A stretch of 64,000 bases of DNA from Candidatus Nitrospira nitrosa. Its GTDB lineage: Bacteria > Nitrospirota > Nitrospiria > Nitrospirales > Nitrospiraceae. The notes beneath the pieces are model-generated. The model was not told where the DNA came from, ran no database searches, and saw only the letters and a list, made by a program, of their open reading frames with translations. The position numbers were made by a program, and so were the translations under genes. The stretch lies in assembly GCF_001458735.1 (NCBI RefSeq), contig NZ_CZQA01000001.1:1178001-1242000 (forward strand), in the 5' to 3' direction. Below, piece after piece: positions 44,601-52,708 of the stretch. Every line of letters begins with the position of its first letter. Position 1 is the first letter of the stretch.

Positions 44601-46009
44601 ATGGGTGGGGCACTGTGTTGATCGGTGGGTTCCGGTTAGGAGGGAGCTGCGGGGCCTGTACGCCAGGAGGAGGCGGAGCGCCCATGGGCGTAACCGTCAG
44701 CGGGACCGACCGGTATTTCTATAGTGCCTATTTCGTCTTGGACATTACCAATCCGGAAGTCCAGCCAAAGCTTCTGTGGTCGTTCTCGGATAGCAGTCTC
44801 GGATTGACGTCAAGCGTGCCAACAGTCGTGCGAGTCAGCCCATTGACCGACTTTCACGCTGACAATACTAATGCCAAGTGGTATCTGCTCGCCGGGTCTG
44901 GACCGACCGGATACGATGGCCGTGCCACGCAAAGCGCCAAAGCGTTTGCGATCGACATGAAGACAGGGCCAGGGAGTGCCAACAGTCTGGTCAGCAGTTT
45001 TCCAACCGGGACGTGGAATTCATTTCTTGGAGATATGACCGCATTCGATCGAAATCTCGATTATCGTACAGATGTCGTATATTTCGGGCGTACCATCAAC
45101 GATGGGGGCCTCCCCTGGAGGGGCAAGGTCTATCGATTGACGATGGGGGCGACTCTTCCCTTCGGTGGAGCGACAGCACCGGCATCCTGGGGAATCTCAC
45201 AGGGAGGTAACCAAGTGCCGACAGAGATGCTCGACACGATCGGGGTTTCATCACCGGTTGAGATGGGCCCGGTCATGGCCGCACCGAGTATCAGCGTCGA
45301 TGATGCCGCACAGGCCTGGGTCTTTGTCGGTAGTGGGCGGTACTTCGGGGCTGGAGACAAAACCGATAAGTCGACACAATATTTTGTCGGGATAAAGGAT
45401 TCAGTCATCAATGGGAAATGTGTGCAGACGAGTGACACAGCATGTCAAGAGAACGATCTGGTCGACGTGACGACCGCAACGATTTGTGTCGTGGGCTCTG
45501 GAAACTGCGGACAAACGGCAGGAACAACCCAGGTGACCGGGGTGACTGGTGCGACCACAATGGAACAACTCATTACCCTGGTCGGGACGAAAGAGGGATG
45601 GGTCACCAAACTTCTGCCGGCGACAGGGCCTGGAGTGGGCGAACGGGTATTGAGCGCTGCCACAGTCTTTGGGGGCATCGTGTTTTTCCCCACCTTCACG
45701 CCGACGGACGATATCTGTGCCTCAACCGGAAGCAGCAGCTTGTATGCGCTCTTCTACAGGACGGGCGGCCCCCATACATCGCCGATCGTCGGATCGACAG
45801 CCGGAGCCGGGGGGATCGTCAATGTGAATCGGTCGACATCCCTCGGGAATGGCTTGGCATTTGGAGCAGTTCCACACGTCGGTTCAGGTGCCGATGGAAC
45901 CAGTCCATACAAGCTGTTCATCAATACCAGCACCGGTGCGTTGGATGGAAGGGATGTGAACTTGGCAATCGATCCAAGAGCGCATTTCGCTTCATGGATC
46001 AATATGTAA
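41642..46009 (+). CDS. pilY1: Type IV pilus tip/assembly protein PilY1
   Basis: 1455 residues, in the upper range for PilY1. A signal peptide (about 1-29) is followed by a von Willebrand A-like region beginning ILIVMDNSGSM, with the metal site D-N-S-G-S at 59-63. Several acidic repeats (DANANGIPD, DTDGNGIADD, DLDNDKVVD) resemble Ca-binding loops. The C-terminal PilY1 beta-propeller starts near RQVVYVGANDGMLHAFNAGF. PilY1 controls extension and retraction, adhesion and surface sensing. It ends the second cassette; ATG 41642 has AGGAGG upstream. Confidence 0.93.
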   Translation: MTNRWTMKMFAAVTCVVIGGWFVPNVVHAVVPVRVNSDYTASPPFVSNIATPNILIVMDNSGSMANRACESASCGTLSDGTTSTVTTFVATTRYNGYADPLRCYVWDSTDNRFEIGGGKAALNTACAGTEWDGNFINWATFRRFDAVKKAMTGGNCWHPTASPVRNADGTCKPSGTPSLPTVKVQNLGTGDETTPAIPYAGGTGNTTYVGRIPLAAHPGSPANLYVRFEADGDLCINDDSSGSCPDSDGFAEIELNEIAFAMYSEPTGVIQQIGDKARFGLAVFNGSSSDNGIQVLTGIGSRQSINFSGTTVETFNTNTAAMIDSVDEAYPTTWTPLAESLYDAVRYVAQINSAYYPTAYTYPIAFSGGSSNGVAFQGTGAGSIGSSEVSALISGETCPSGYITSACGRDPYFFGANHTPAWASTSQVVNCCKTFILIFTDGEPTQDQTIPTGLRDNAYNGVDCINSDGAAPPRPLDGTCNTHSLTPFTDLLGEHKTDYASSGSGYLDSVAFWAHTNDMRPCSGTGDGTIAIIGVTGHCLPGTQNVTVYTFFAFGNINGRGILAQAARLGAFDDANANGIPDTGEWDKENNYTGATGADGIPDAYFESSDVDDIQDKMLATLSSIVRKSSSGAAVSVLATSSTGEGALYQAYFYPSTLEVATNKDVTWTGYTQSLWVDTFGNMREDTNGDGKQDYKVDLIIKTRLDPATNIVYVDKYRDTDGNGIADDTNSDGVITQTDCYECGKLLSDMKPIWEAGKQLALKDAGTRTILTWVDLDNDKVVDAAEQVDFTTANSATLSPYLRAGAAPYTADAIINFVRGCEPATCTEQTSLRDRRLTVGTSTLKTWKLGDVINAPPTIVAAPRDRYDIIEGDPSYTNFFIQYRTRRQVVYVGANDGMLHAFNAGFYHPGDDPSTTTVTEHGWFTRTPTNNSSGPLLGEELWGFIPYELLPHLQWLTRSDYQHVYYVDMPPVVKDVRIFANDADHPNGWGTVLIGGFRLGGSCGACTPGGGGAPMGVTVSGTDRYFYSAYFVLDITNPEVQPKLLWSFSDSSLGLTSSVPTVVRVSPLTDFHADNTNAKWYLLAGSGPTGYDGRATQSAKAFAIDMKTGPGSANSLVSSFPTGTWNSFLGDMTAFDRNLDYRTDVVYFGRTINDGGLPWRGKVYRLTMGATLPFGGATAPASWGISQGGNQVPTEMLDTIGVSSPVEMGPVMAAPSISVDDAAQAWVFVGSGRYFGAGDKTDKSTQYFVGIKDSVINGKCVQTSDTACQENDLVDVTTATICVVGSGNCGQTAGTTQVTGVTGATTMEQLITLVGTKEGWVTKLLPATGPGVGERVLSAATVFGGIVFFPTFTPTDDICASTGSSSLYALFYRTGGPHTSPIVGSTAGAGGIVNVNRSTSLGNGLAFGAVPHVGSGADGTSPYKLFINTSTGALDGRDVNLAIDPRAHFASWINM

Positions 46010-46030
46010 CCGAACAAAATGGATTGCATG

Positions 46031-46060
46031 AGGCAGGGAGGGGTTTCCCCCACCCTGCCT
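46031..46060 (+). other. Strong hairpin directly after pilY1
   Basis: AGGCAGGG (46031-46038) pairs with CCCTGCCT (46053-46060), and GGGG (46040-46043) with CCCC (46047-46050), with a tiny TTT loop. There is no T-tract, so it is a poor intrinsic terminator. It lies inside the possible 5' part of the next reading frame and may protect the pilY1 mRNA end or limit translation of the downstream gene. Confidence 0.6.
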
Positions 46061-46077
46061 CGCTGGATACCTCTCCC

Positions 46078-47013
46078 ATGGTGCTTATCCTCCTGGTCGC
46101 GTTGACCGTCTTCGTCGGTTGTTCACGGACTGATGACGGAAACTCTACGTCTGTCAGTCAGCGAGCTTCTAATCAGCTGTCTTTAGCCGGAATCAACCGC
46201 GTTGGGATCGTTCCAAACCCAATGGTTCGAACCACACCACTGACCGTTTTGATCGAGAAAGATGGGGCCCAAGGAGAGGCGTCCTCCTATCGGTATCAAT
46301 GGTTCGTGAACAAGATTGCTGTGCAAGGCGCAACTGCGCCCTCGTTCGATACGTCCACCCTTCATCGGGGTGATAGGGTCCACGTGGTCGTGACGCGTTC
46401 CGATGTTAAGGTCGAAGGTGGGTCTCTCCAAGCGTCACCTGTGACGGTTCCGAATGCTCCACCCGTCATTCGGAGCGTCGCGATTGAACAGGAGGTCACG
46501 CCGGCCGGCAGCCGCCTTCTAGCGAAGGTAGAGGCATTTGATGCCGATCTGGATGACATCCAATTTCAGTTTCGCTGGTTGCGCAACGACAAAGTTGTAT
46601 CGGAGGGATCAGGAAATACAGTTGTCCTATCGGAGCTTGCGCAGAGCGACATTGTGACCGTGGAAGCGACACCCTATGACGCTGACGGCGCCGGGAAACC
46701 TCTCCGCGCAGCCCCGCTGGTTGTCGGCAATAACCCTCCCAAAATTCTTTCCGTCCCGATGATGATGTCTAGCGCGGAAATATATGAATATGCCGTTCGC
46801 GCGGAAGATCCCGACGGGGACCCGGTGTCGTTTGAATTGGAGGGTGCACCGAGTGGGATGACGATCGATCGCGCCGCCGGCCAAGTTATCTGGAGGCCTG
46901 GCGTCGGCATCAGCGGAACACATCATGTCAAGATCATCGCAGCCGATGGGAAGGGAGCACGGGCATGGCAAGAGTTTGATGTATCCGTGCCGACGACGCC
47001 ACAATCTCCGTAA
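46078..47013 (+). CDS. Lipoprotein with Ig-like domains
   Basis: 311 residues from ATG 46078, which gives a lipoprotein signal: MVLILLVALTVFVGC with the lipobox cysteine at 15. ATG 45994, overlapping pilY1 by 16 bases, would add 28 polar residues before that signal. The mature protein has two or three beta domains (YRYQWFVNKIAVQGATAP; FQFRWLRNDKVV) that repeat an Ig/PKD-like pattern. It ends in a cadherin/He_PIG-type domain with VRAEDPDGDPVSFELEGAP. Probably outer-membrane-anchored and linked with PilY1 or the pilus; inference. No ribosome site seen. Confidence 0.75.
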   Translation: MVLILLVALTVFVGCSRTDDGNSTSVSQRASNQLSLAGINRVGIVPNPMVRTTPLTVLIEKDGAQGEASSYRYQWFVNKIAVQGATAPSFDTSTLHRGDRVHVVVTRSDVKVEGGSLQASPVTVPNAPPVIRSVAIEQEVTPAGSRLLAKVEAFDADLDDIQFQFRWLRNDKVVSEGSGNTVVLSELAQSDIVTVEATPYDADGAGKPLRAAPLVVGNNPPKILSVPMMMSSAEIYEYAVRAEDPDGDPVSFELEGAPSGMTIDRAAGQVIWRPGVGISGTHHVKIIAADGKGARAWQEFDVSVPTTPQSP

Positions 47014-47128
47014 GCGCTGCCTGCTATTTATAGCGACGCAATACCCCTCTACGTGCACGTCACTCATTCACTTGTTCGTGCAAGGTATATTTTGATAGAG
47101 TGAGTACGAGAGGATATGAAGACCGGGC

Positions 47129-48187
47129 GTGCGTAAACTCAAACTACGAGAAGGCACCAATACTGCCGTCCTGTTCGGTTATCACGACCGTCATCTCAAG
47201 CTGATCGAAGACGAATTGGGTGTACGGCTCTCTGCGCGCGGTGAAGAGCTGACACTCGATGGCCAGCCTGAGGCTGTCCGCCAAGCCGAGCGCATCCTCC
47301 TCGAACTTGCTTCCCTGACAAACGAAGGCATTACCCTCCAAGCCGAAGATGTCACCCATGCCCTTACTGCGTTGCGCGGGACACCTGAGGCGTCCCTGCG
47401 AGCGCTGCTCGATAAGTCAGCGATGATCGTCACCAAAAAACGGTTCGTCGGTCCAAAGTCTCCGACTCAAAAAGCCTATATTGAAGCAATCGAGCAGCAC
47501 GATATCGTGATCGCGATTGGACCGGCCGGGACCGGGAAGACCTATCTCGCCATGGCTATGGCCGTAAGTGCGCTTCTGAACAAGGAAGTTAGTCGGATCA
47601 TCCTCGCCCGGCCTGCGGTTGAAGCAGGAGAAAAACTCGGTTTTCTGCCCGGTGATATCTATGAAAAGGTGAACCCCTATCTGCGGCCGTTGTACGACGC
47701 TCTCTTTGACATGATGGAGATGGAGCGGGCAAATCGATTGATTGAGCGAGGCGATATTGAAATAGCGCCGCTAGCCTTCATGCGGGGGCGAACGCTGAAC
47801 GACTCATTCGTAATATTGGATGAGGCACAAAACGCAACCGCTGAACAAATGAAGATGTTTCTGACGCGACTCGGATTTCAATCGAAGGTTGTCGTCACCG
47901 GCGATATCACGCAGGTGGATCTGCCGAATGACCGAGTGTCCGGACTCATTCAAGTCAAGGACATCCTTCGTGGCATCGAAGGAATAGCCTTTGTCTACTT
48001 TGATGAGAAGGATGTCGTACGGCATCGGCTGGTACAGGAGATTATTAAGGCATACGACCGTCACCAGACCGCTGATCTGCGAGAGTCACGAGAACAGCGT
48101 TCATCCTCCCAACGCCATAATCCTCGCTCACGTACCTCCCCTACCACTGGACCGTCGGCCTCAGATGACGCAGAAAGTTCGGGTTGA
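47129..48187 (+). CDS. PhoH family ATPase (PhoH-like, YbeZ type)
   Basis: 352 residues. An N-terminal KH-like segment (about 10-60) is followed by the ATPase domain with Walker A GPAGTGKT at 131-138, SRIILARPAVEAGEKLGFLPG, the DEAQNAT motif and VVTGDITQVDLP. YbeZ-type proteins pair with the endonuclease YbeY in rRNA maturation, and ybeY follows here with overlapping stop and start. GTG 47129 is the start; a six-codon ATG frame (47116-47136) overlaps it. The C-terminal 35 residues are polar and poorly conserved. Confidence 0.93.
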   Translation: MRKLKLREGTNTAVLFGYHDRHLKLIEDELGVRLSARGEELTLDGQPEAVRQAERILLELASLTNEGITLQAEDVTHALTALRGTPEASLRALLDKSAMIVTKKRFVGPKSPTQKAYIEAIEQHDIVIAIGPAGTGKTYLAMAMAVSALLNKEVSRIILARPAVEAGEKLGFLPGDIYEKVNPYLRPLYDALFDMMEMERANRLIERGDIEIAPLAFMRGRTLNDSFVILDEAQNATAEQMKMFLTRLGFQSKVVVTGDITQVDLPNDRVSGLIQVKDILRGIEGIAFVYFDEKDVVRHRLVQEIIKAYDRHQTADLRESREQRSSSQRHNPRSRTSPTTGPSASDDAESSG

Positions 48188-48681
48188 TGGCTATATATCT
48201 TCGTGTGAGCCTGACACGGCATCTCGTACGGCAGGTGCGGTTGGTCGAATTGGCTCAACGGGTACTGTCGGCTGCCGGCGAAGGGCAATCCGAACTAAGT
48301 CTAGAACTCATAGGGGATCGTCGTATGCAACGGCTCAATTACGAATATCGCAAGCGGGATCGTACGACCGATGTCCTGGCATTTCCTACACGTGAGGCCG
48401 TTGTGCCTAAGGGGCTATCATGTCCGACAAGCCTACTCGGCGATGTCGTGATCTCGCTGCCAACGGCCATTCGCCAGGCCATGTCGGCGGGCCGATCGAT
48501 CGATCAGGAGCTGGCGATACTCTTAGTGCACGGGGTGCTTCATCTATGCGGCTATGACCATGAACGAAGCGTGCGCGAAGCAGAGCGGATGTCGCGTCGG
48601 GAACAGGCCGTTCTGCGTCGCATTGCTCCGATCCCTCACATTGTGACCTCCCGTACGCGACGACGGATAAAGGACGACTGA
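48187..48681 (+). CDS. ybeY: Endoribonuclease YbeY
   Basis: Metal-dependent RNase for 16S rRNA 3'-end maturation and 70S quality control. 164 residues from ATG 48187, whose first base is the last base of the phoH stop. RKRDRTTDVLAFP is a family motif, and the zinc ligands H-G-V-L-H-L-C-G-Y-D-H are His115, His119 and His125. The C-terminal tail of about 30 basic residues is a little longer than usual. ftsY starts two bases after its stop. Confidence 0.96.
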   Translation: MAIYLRVSLTRHLVRQVRLVELAQRVLSAAGEGQSELSLELIGDRRMQRLNYEYRKRDRTTDVLAFPTREAVVPKGLSCPTSLLGDVVISLPTAIRQAMSAGRSIDQELAILLVHGVLHLCGYDHERSVREAERMSRREQAVLRRIAPIPHIVTSRTRRRIKDD

Positions 48682-48683
48682 CC

Positions 48684-49619
48684 ATGGGTTGGTTTCAGCG
48701 ACTAAGTGACGGGCTTGGCAAGACACGGCATGCGGTCCAGCAATCATTGGATCGTTTCCTTGGGCGCACTCCTGACCAAGAATTACTGGAAGACCTGGAA
48801 GCCTCACTGTTGGCGGCTGATCTCGGAGCTCGAGTCGTCGACCGCTTGATGCAAAAGATCAATGAGGAAACGCGTGGAGCTGAGGCGAAAACGACGGAGG
48901 GGCTTCAGGGGGTCTTGAGCCGAGCACTCTACGGAATTTTGAAACCGGTTGCGGACGTTACGCTCGATCGTCTCATTGCCGAGGGCTCCACCCCGTTTGT
49001 CTTCTTAGTCGTCGGCGTGAATGGAGTTGGTAAAACCACCACCATCGCCAAAATGGCACAGCGGATGGTGCAGTCTGGGCGGAGGCCGCTATTGGTTGCG
49101 GGCGACACCTTTCGGGCGGCTGCGATCGAACAACTGCAAGTGTGGGGCGATCGTATCGGGGTGGAAGTCGTGCGTCAGCGACATGGCGCTGATCCTGCAG
49201 CCGTGGCTTTTGATGGAGTTGTCGCGGCAAAGGCGCGCAAGGTCGATGTGGTGCTGATCGATACTGCTGGACGACTGCACACGAAATCCAACTTGATGGA
49301 TGAGTTGCGGAAAGTGAGACGAGTGATCGGTCAGGAGTTGCCTGGGGCGCCTCATGAAGTGCTGCTGGTGTTGGATGCTACGCTCGGGCAGAATGCGTTG
49401 GCACAGGCCCGCCAGTTTCACGAGGCGGTGGGAGTCAGTGGCCTTGTGCTTACGAAGCTCGACGGAACAGCCCGTGGTGGGATCCTCGTGGCTATTGCCG
49501 AAGAGCTGAAGATTCCCATTCGCCTAATCGGTGTGGGAGAGGGCGTCGAGGATCTGCAGGACTTCAATGCCGAGGCCTTTGTCGCGGCATTGTTTGGGCA
49601 GACAGAAAACCGCTCGTAA
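48684..49619 (+). CDS. ftsY: Signal recognition particle receptor FtsY
   Basis: GTPase that docks SRP-ribosome complexes at the membrane. 311 residues, the short form without the acidic A domain. An N domain helical bundle (about 1-95) is followed by the G domain with GVNGVGKT at 111-118, GDTFRAAAIEQL, DTAGRLHTKSNLMDEL and TKLDGTARGG, and GVGEGVEDLQDF at the end. Complete. Third in a phoH-ybeY-ftsY operon. Confidence 0.97.
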   Translation: MGWFQRLSDGLGKTRHAVQQSLDRFLGRTPDQELLEDLEASLLAADLGARVVDRLMQKINEETRGAEAKTTEGLQGVLSRALYGILKPVADVTLDRLIAEGSTPFVFLVVGVNGVGKTTTIAKMAQRMVQSGRRPLLVAGDTFRAAAIEQLQVWGDRIGVEVVRQRHGADPAAVAFDGVVAAKARKVDVVLIDTAGRLHTKSNLMDELRKVRRVIGQELPGAPHEVLLVLDATLGQNALAQARQFHEAVGVSGLVLTKLDGTARGGILVAIAEELKIPIRLIGVGEGVEDLQDFNAEAFVAALFGQTENRS

Positions 49620-49703
49620 ACCACGCATTATCTTCTCTCATTTCCACATCTCATGCTACGCTTGTTTCTAGCAATCATCCTTTCCTGAGGACGAGGGTAA
49701 ACA

Positions 49704-50489
49704 ATGACCAAGCTGCTAATCGTCGACGACGATCGCATGAACTGTGATCTGTTACAAGATTTGTTCAGCCGACAGGGATATGACGTCATCCTTGCGACGA
49801 GCGGGAGGGAGGGACTCGATCAGTTCCGAATGTCCAACCCAAAAGTCACGCTTTTGGACCTTCGTATGCCGGAGATGGATGGATTGACCGTGTTGAAGGA
49901 GATCCGCGCAATCGATCCTCATGCGGCTGTGATCATCTTAGGCGGTGGCGCAACCGACGTCCATGAAAACCAAGCACGTGCTCTGCGGGCAACCGATTTT
50001 ATACGGAAAGGCTTGTCGCTGGACATTCTTGTTGAGGCGGTCAATCGAGTCTCGAAGCTTCCGGGGCCCTCGATGGCCACACAGCCCCCATGTCGAGACG
50101 GAGAGGTCGGGCAGCAGAGCGGGGAGTCGGTTCTGGTGGTAGATGATGAACCGCTTGTCTGTGATCTGTTCGTTCGGTTTTTAAGCCTCCGTGGATATCG
50201 TGCATACGGTGTGAGAAACGGACAGGACGCACTCAGGATGGTCGATGAGGTGCATCCGGATGCGCTGTTGCTCGACATGGTCATGCCGGAAATGGGGGGG
50301 ATCGATGTGCTTCGAGCCCTGCGAGACCGGGAATACCCGGGGGGCATTATCATCATGACTGGAAGTCATAACGAGGAGTTGTTGGGAGAGGCGTGGAGTC
50401 TAGGTCCTCATGAGCTTCTGGTTAAACCGGTTGACCTCGATCGTCTTTTGATGGCGATCCAGCTTGTACTCGTCTGCCGCGAGTGTTAA
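49704..50489 (+). CDS. Response regulator with two receiver domains
   Basis: 261 residues made of two CheY-like domains and no output domain. REC1 (about 3-118) has the acidic pocket at 8-10 (DDD), phospho-acceptor Asp52 and Lys102, but the usual Thr or Ser after the fourth strand is replaced by glycine (VIILGGG). REC2 (about 142-258) has DDE at 147-149, Asp191 in LLLDMVMPEMGG, Thr in IIIMTGS, and Lys in LLVKPVD, so it looks fully competent. Likely a phosphorelay or scaffold protein. The next gene begins within its last codons. Confidence 0.9.
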   Translation: MTKLLIVDDDRMNCDLLQDLFSRQGYDVILATSGREGLDQFRMSNPKVTLLDLRMPEMDGLTVLKEIRAIDPHAAVIILGGGATDVHENQARALRATDFIRKGLSLDILVEAVNRVSKLPGPSMATQPPCRDGEVGQQSGESVLVVDDEPLVCDLFVRFLSLRGYRAYGVRNGQDALRMVDEVHPDALLLDMVMPEMGGIDVLRALRDREYPGGIIIMTGSHNEELLGEAWSLGPHELLVKPVDLDRLLMAIQLVLVCREC

Positions 50490-52708
50490 AACGCTTCCTG
50501 ATGTACATCAGGACACAAGCGTTCCCCCTCTACCTCATCATGCTGTTCTTGGCCGGTGCCGTTGAAGCATGGGCTGCGGTCTCCTCAGCCGGTCAAGAGA
50601 GTCCACTCCTTCATCATCATCTCTCCGTCGAGTTGACCCCAGGCACACATGAAATTACAGCAACCGATCAGATCGAATTGGAGATTGAGCCGAACCATCC
50701 ATCGCTTACGTTTACCCTGGCACCGACGTTGAGGATCGATTCAATCAGGATGGGAACATCATCGGCGGTAGGTAGCGAAGGGGCGGCAGGGATAGCCGTA
50801 CCATTTACCAGGATGAGTTCCAGAGAGGCGTCCGGTCACCAGGTCGTCGTGACCCTACCACGGGATTATAGCCGGAAGATGACACTGACCTGGGTTTACC
50901 GAGGTGCCATCAACGATCCACCAAAGGAACCACGTCATTTGCGATTCGTTACGCCGAGTGAAACGGCGGGACATATCGGAGAGGAAGGGGTGTACTTGAG
51001 CGGGGAAAGCCAATGGTACCCCGATCTTCCCGGCTCATTTGGAACCTATCACATGGTCGCTCACGTTCCACAGGGATGGACAGCCGTTGCGTCTGGACGG
51101 AAGGAAGGCGAGGTGACGATTGCGGGAAAGGTTTCTTCAACGTGGGTTGTGCCGGACCGATCGGAAGCCTTCACCCTGGTGGCCAATCACTTTGTGACGA
51201 AGTCACGAGTCTGGCACAGTAGCACCGGGCAGCGGATCGACCTCCGGACATATTTTTTCCCAGACAATGCGGCGCTAGCTGATGAGTATCTGGACGCAAC
51301 CGGGCAGTATCTTGATGCCTATACCAAGGTCTTGGGAGACTATCCCTTTGACGCATTTGCCGTGGTGGAAAATTTTTTCGCCAGCGGTCTTGGAATGCCT
51401 ACCTTCACCCTCCTTGGCAGCGGTAGCATCAAGCGGCACTATGTACAGCCCTATGCCTTAGGCCACGAAATCGTGCATTCCTGGATTGGAAACTCCTTGT
51501 TTAATAAGGATGATTCTGGGAATTGGGTCGAAGGGTTGACTACGTATCTGGCGAATTATTACTGGCATGAATTGGTGCATGACGATCGGCAAGCATTGGA
51601 GCAGCGTCGCTTAATGCTGCAGAGCTACAATCTTTACGTCAAGCCAGAAGACGACTATGCGGTCTCGCAATTTGTAAGAAAACATGACGAGAAGGATAAT
51701 GCCATCGGGTACCAAAAGTCCGCGTTTGTGTTTCATCTGCTCCGTCAAGAGATAGGGGAAGAGTCCTTCTGGCGAGGCCTCAAGACATTCGTCAGTGAAT
51801 ATCGCAATCAGCCGGCGGATTGGGTAGCCATCGAAAGGGTATTTTCTCGAGAGAGTGGGCGACCTCTACGATGGTTTTTCGGGCAATGGATCGAGCAGTC
51901 CGGCGCGCCGGTTATCTCATTGGGGGATGTCCGTGCTCGTCGAGTGAACGGAGATACGAGTAAAGAAGCATGGCAGTTGACGGTCCAGATTCAGCAGAGT
52001 GAGGGGCCCTTTCGGGTAACGGTCCCCATCCGCATCATTATGAAGGAATCGACCGAGAGCAGGTCGATCAGACTTAGTCTCTCACAAGCGAGTGTTGCGG
52101 ATTTTGTTCTTCCTGATCAGCCGTTGCGGGTGGAGATCGACCCTGACCTGATGACGTTTCGCCGCTTAGCAAGACATCAGTTGCCGCCGATGTTGAACGG
52201 CTATGTCACGGATCCACACAAGACCGTCCTTCGGGCCTTCTCAGATCCTGCCTCTCCGTTGGAACAGATCGTCTCGCGTCTTGCCGATCACGAACTGCCG
52301 GAATCCAAACGTGCGACGGCCATCGTGTCGGAGGAGTCCACGCTTTCTCAAGAAGGATCGGTTCTGGTCCTGAGTGGCGCGGGTCATCCCCAGTCTGTGT
52401 CCAAGCTCGTGCGAGAGTCGTGTGGAGGGGACGTTGATCTCCGAGAGACTGGTTTCCAGATTGATGGCCAATTGTATGAAGGACCAAAGATGGCCGTTCT
52501 CTTCTCCTGTCCTCGCGCACAGGTACCAGGCAGCGTCATCACGGTTCTGTATGGTGTCACTCCAGGCGCAGTCGAGAAACTCTCACGCTTTCTGTTCTAC
52601 TATGGGTGGCATAGTTACGTGCTATTCCAGGATGGGACCGTCATGAAACGCGGTATGTGGCATGGAACACCGGATATGAAGGAGGTACGGGTTGATGCGA
52701 CGTCGTAG
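50483..52708 (+). CDS. Exported M1-type zinc aminopeptidase-like protein
   Basis: 741 residues from GTG 50483, overlapping the receiver gene by seven bases; ATG 50501 is also possible and leaves the signal peptide intact (IMLFLAGAVEAWA). An N-terminal beta domain is followed by the gluzincin site H-E-I-V-H (His328, Glu329, His332) with Glu350 as the third ligand, 17 residues after the last His, in the G-N-W-V-E-G-L-T-T-Y motif. An extra domain of about 180 residues at the C-terminus is not recognised. Probably periplasmic; substrate unknown. The next gene overlaps its end. Confidence 0.88.
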   Translation: MLKRFLMYIRTQAFPLYLIMLFLAGAVEAWAAVSSAGQESPLLHHHLSVELTPGTHEITATDQIELEIEPNHPSLTFTLAPTLRIDSIRMGTSSAVGSEGAAGIAVPFTRMSSREASGHQVVVTLPRDYSRKMTLTWVYRGAINDPPKEPRHLRFVTPSETAGHIGEEGVYLSGESQWYPDLPGSFGTYHMVAHVPQGWTAVASGRKEGEVTIAGKVSSTWVVPDRSEAFTLVANHFVTKSRVWHSSTGQRIDLRTYFFPDNAALADEYLDATGQYLDAYTKVLGDYPFDAFAVVENFFASGLGMPTFTLLGSGSIKRHYVQPYALGHEIVHSWIGNSLFNKDDSGNWVEGLTTYLANYYWHELVHDDRQALEQRRLMLQSYNLYVKPEDDYAVSQFVRKHDEKDNAIGYQKSAFVFHLLRQEIGEESFWRGLKTFVSEYRNQPADWVAIERVFSRESGRPLRWFFGQWIEQSGAPVISLGDVRARRVNGDTSKEAWQLTVQIQQSEGPFRVTVPIRIIMKESTESRSIRLSLSQASVADFVLPDQPLRVEIDPDLMTFRRLARHQLPPMLNGYVTDPHKTVLRAFSDPASPLEQIVSRLADHELPESKRATAIVSEESTLSQEGSVLVLSGAGHPQSVSKLVRESCGGDVDLRETGFQIDGQLYEGPKMAVLFSCPRAQVPGSVITVLYGVTPGAVEKLSRFLFYYGWHSYVLFQDGTVMKRGMWHGTPDMKEVRVDATS

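Noticed and set aside
45442-45993. Long open frame running in parallel with the last part of pilY1, continuous with the lipoprotein gene
   Set aside because: It lies wholly inside pilY1 in another frame; its translation is Arg/Asp/Gly-rich without domain likeness, and the real downstream protein has its own lipoprotein signal at 46078.
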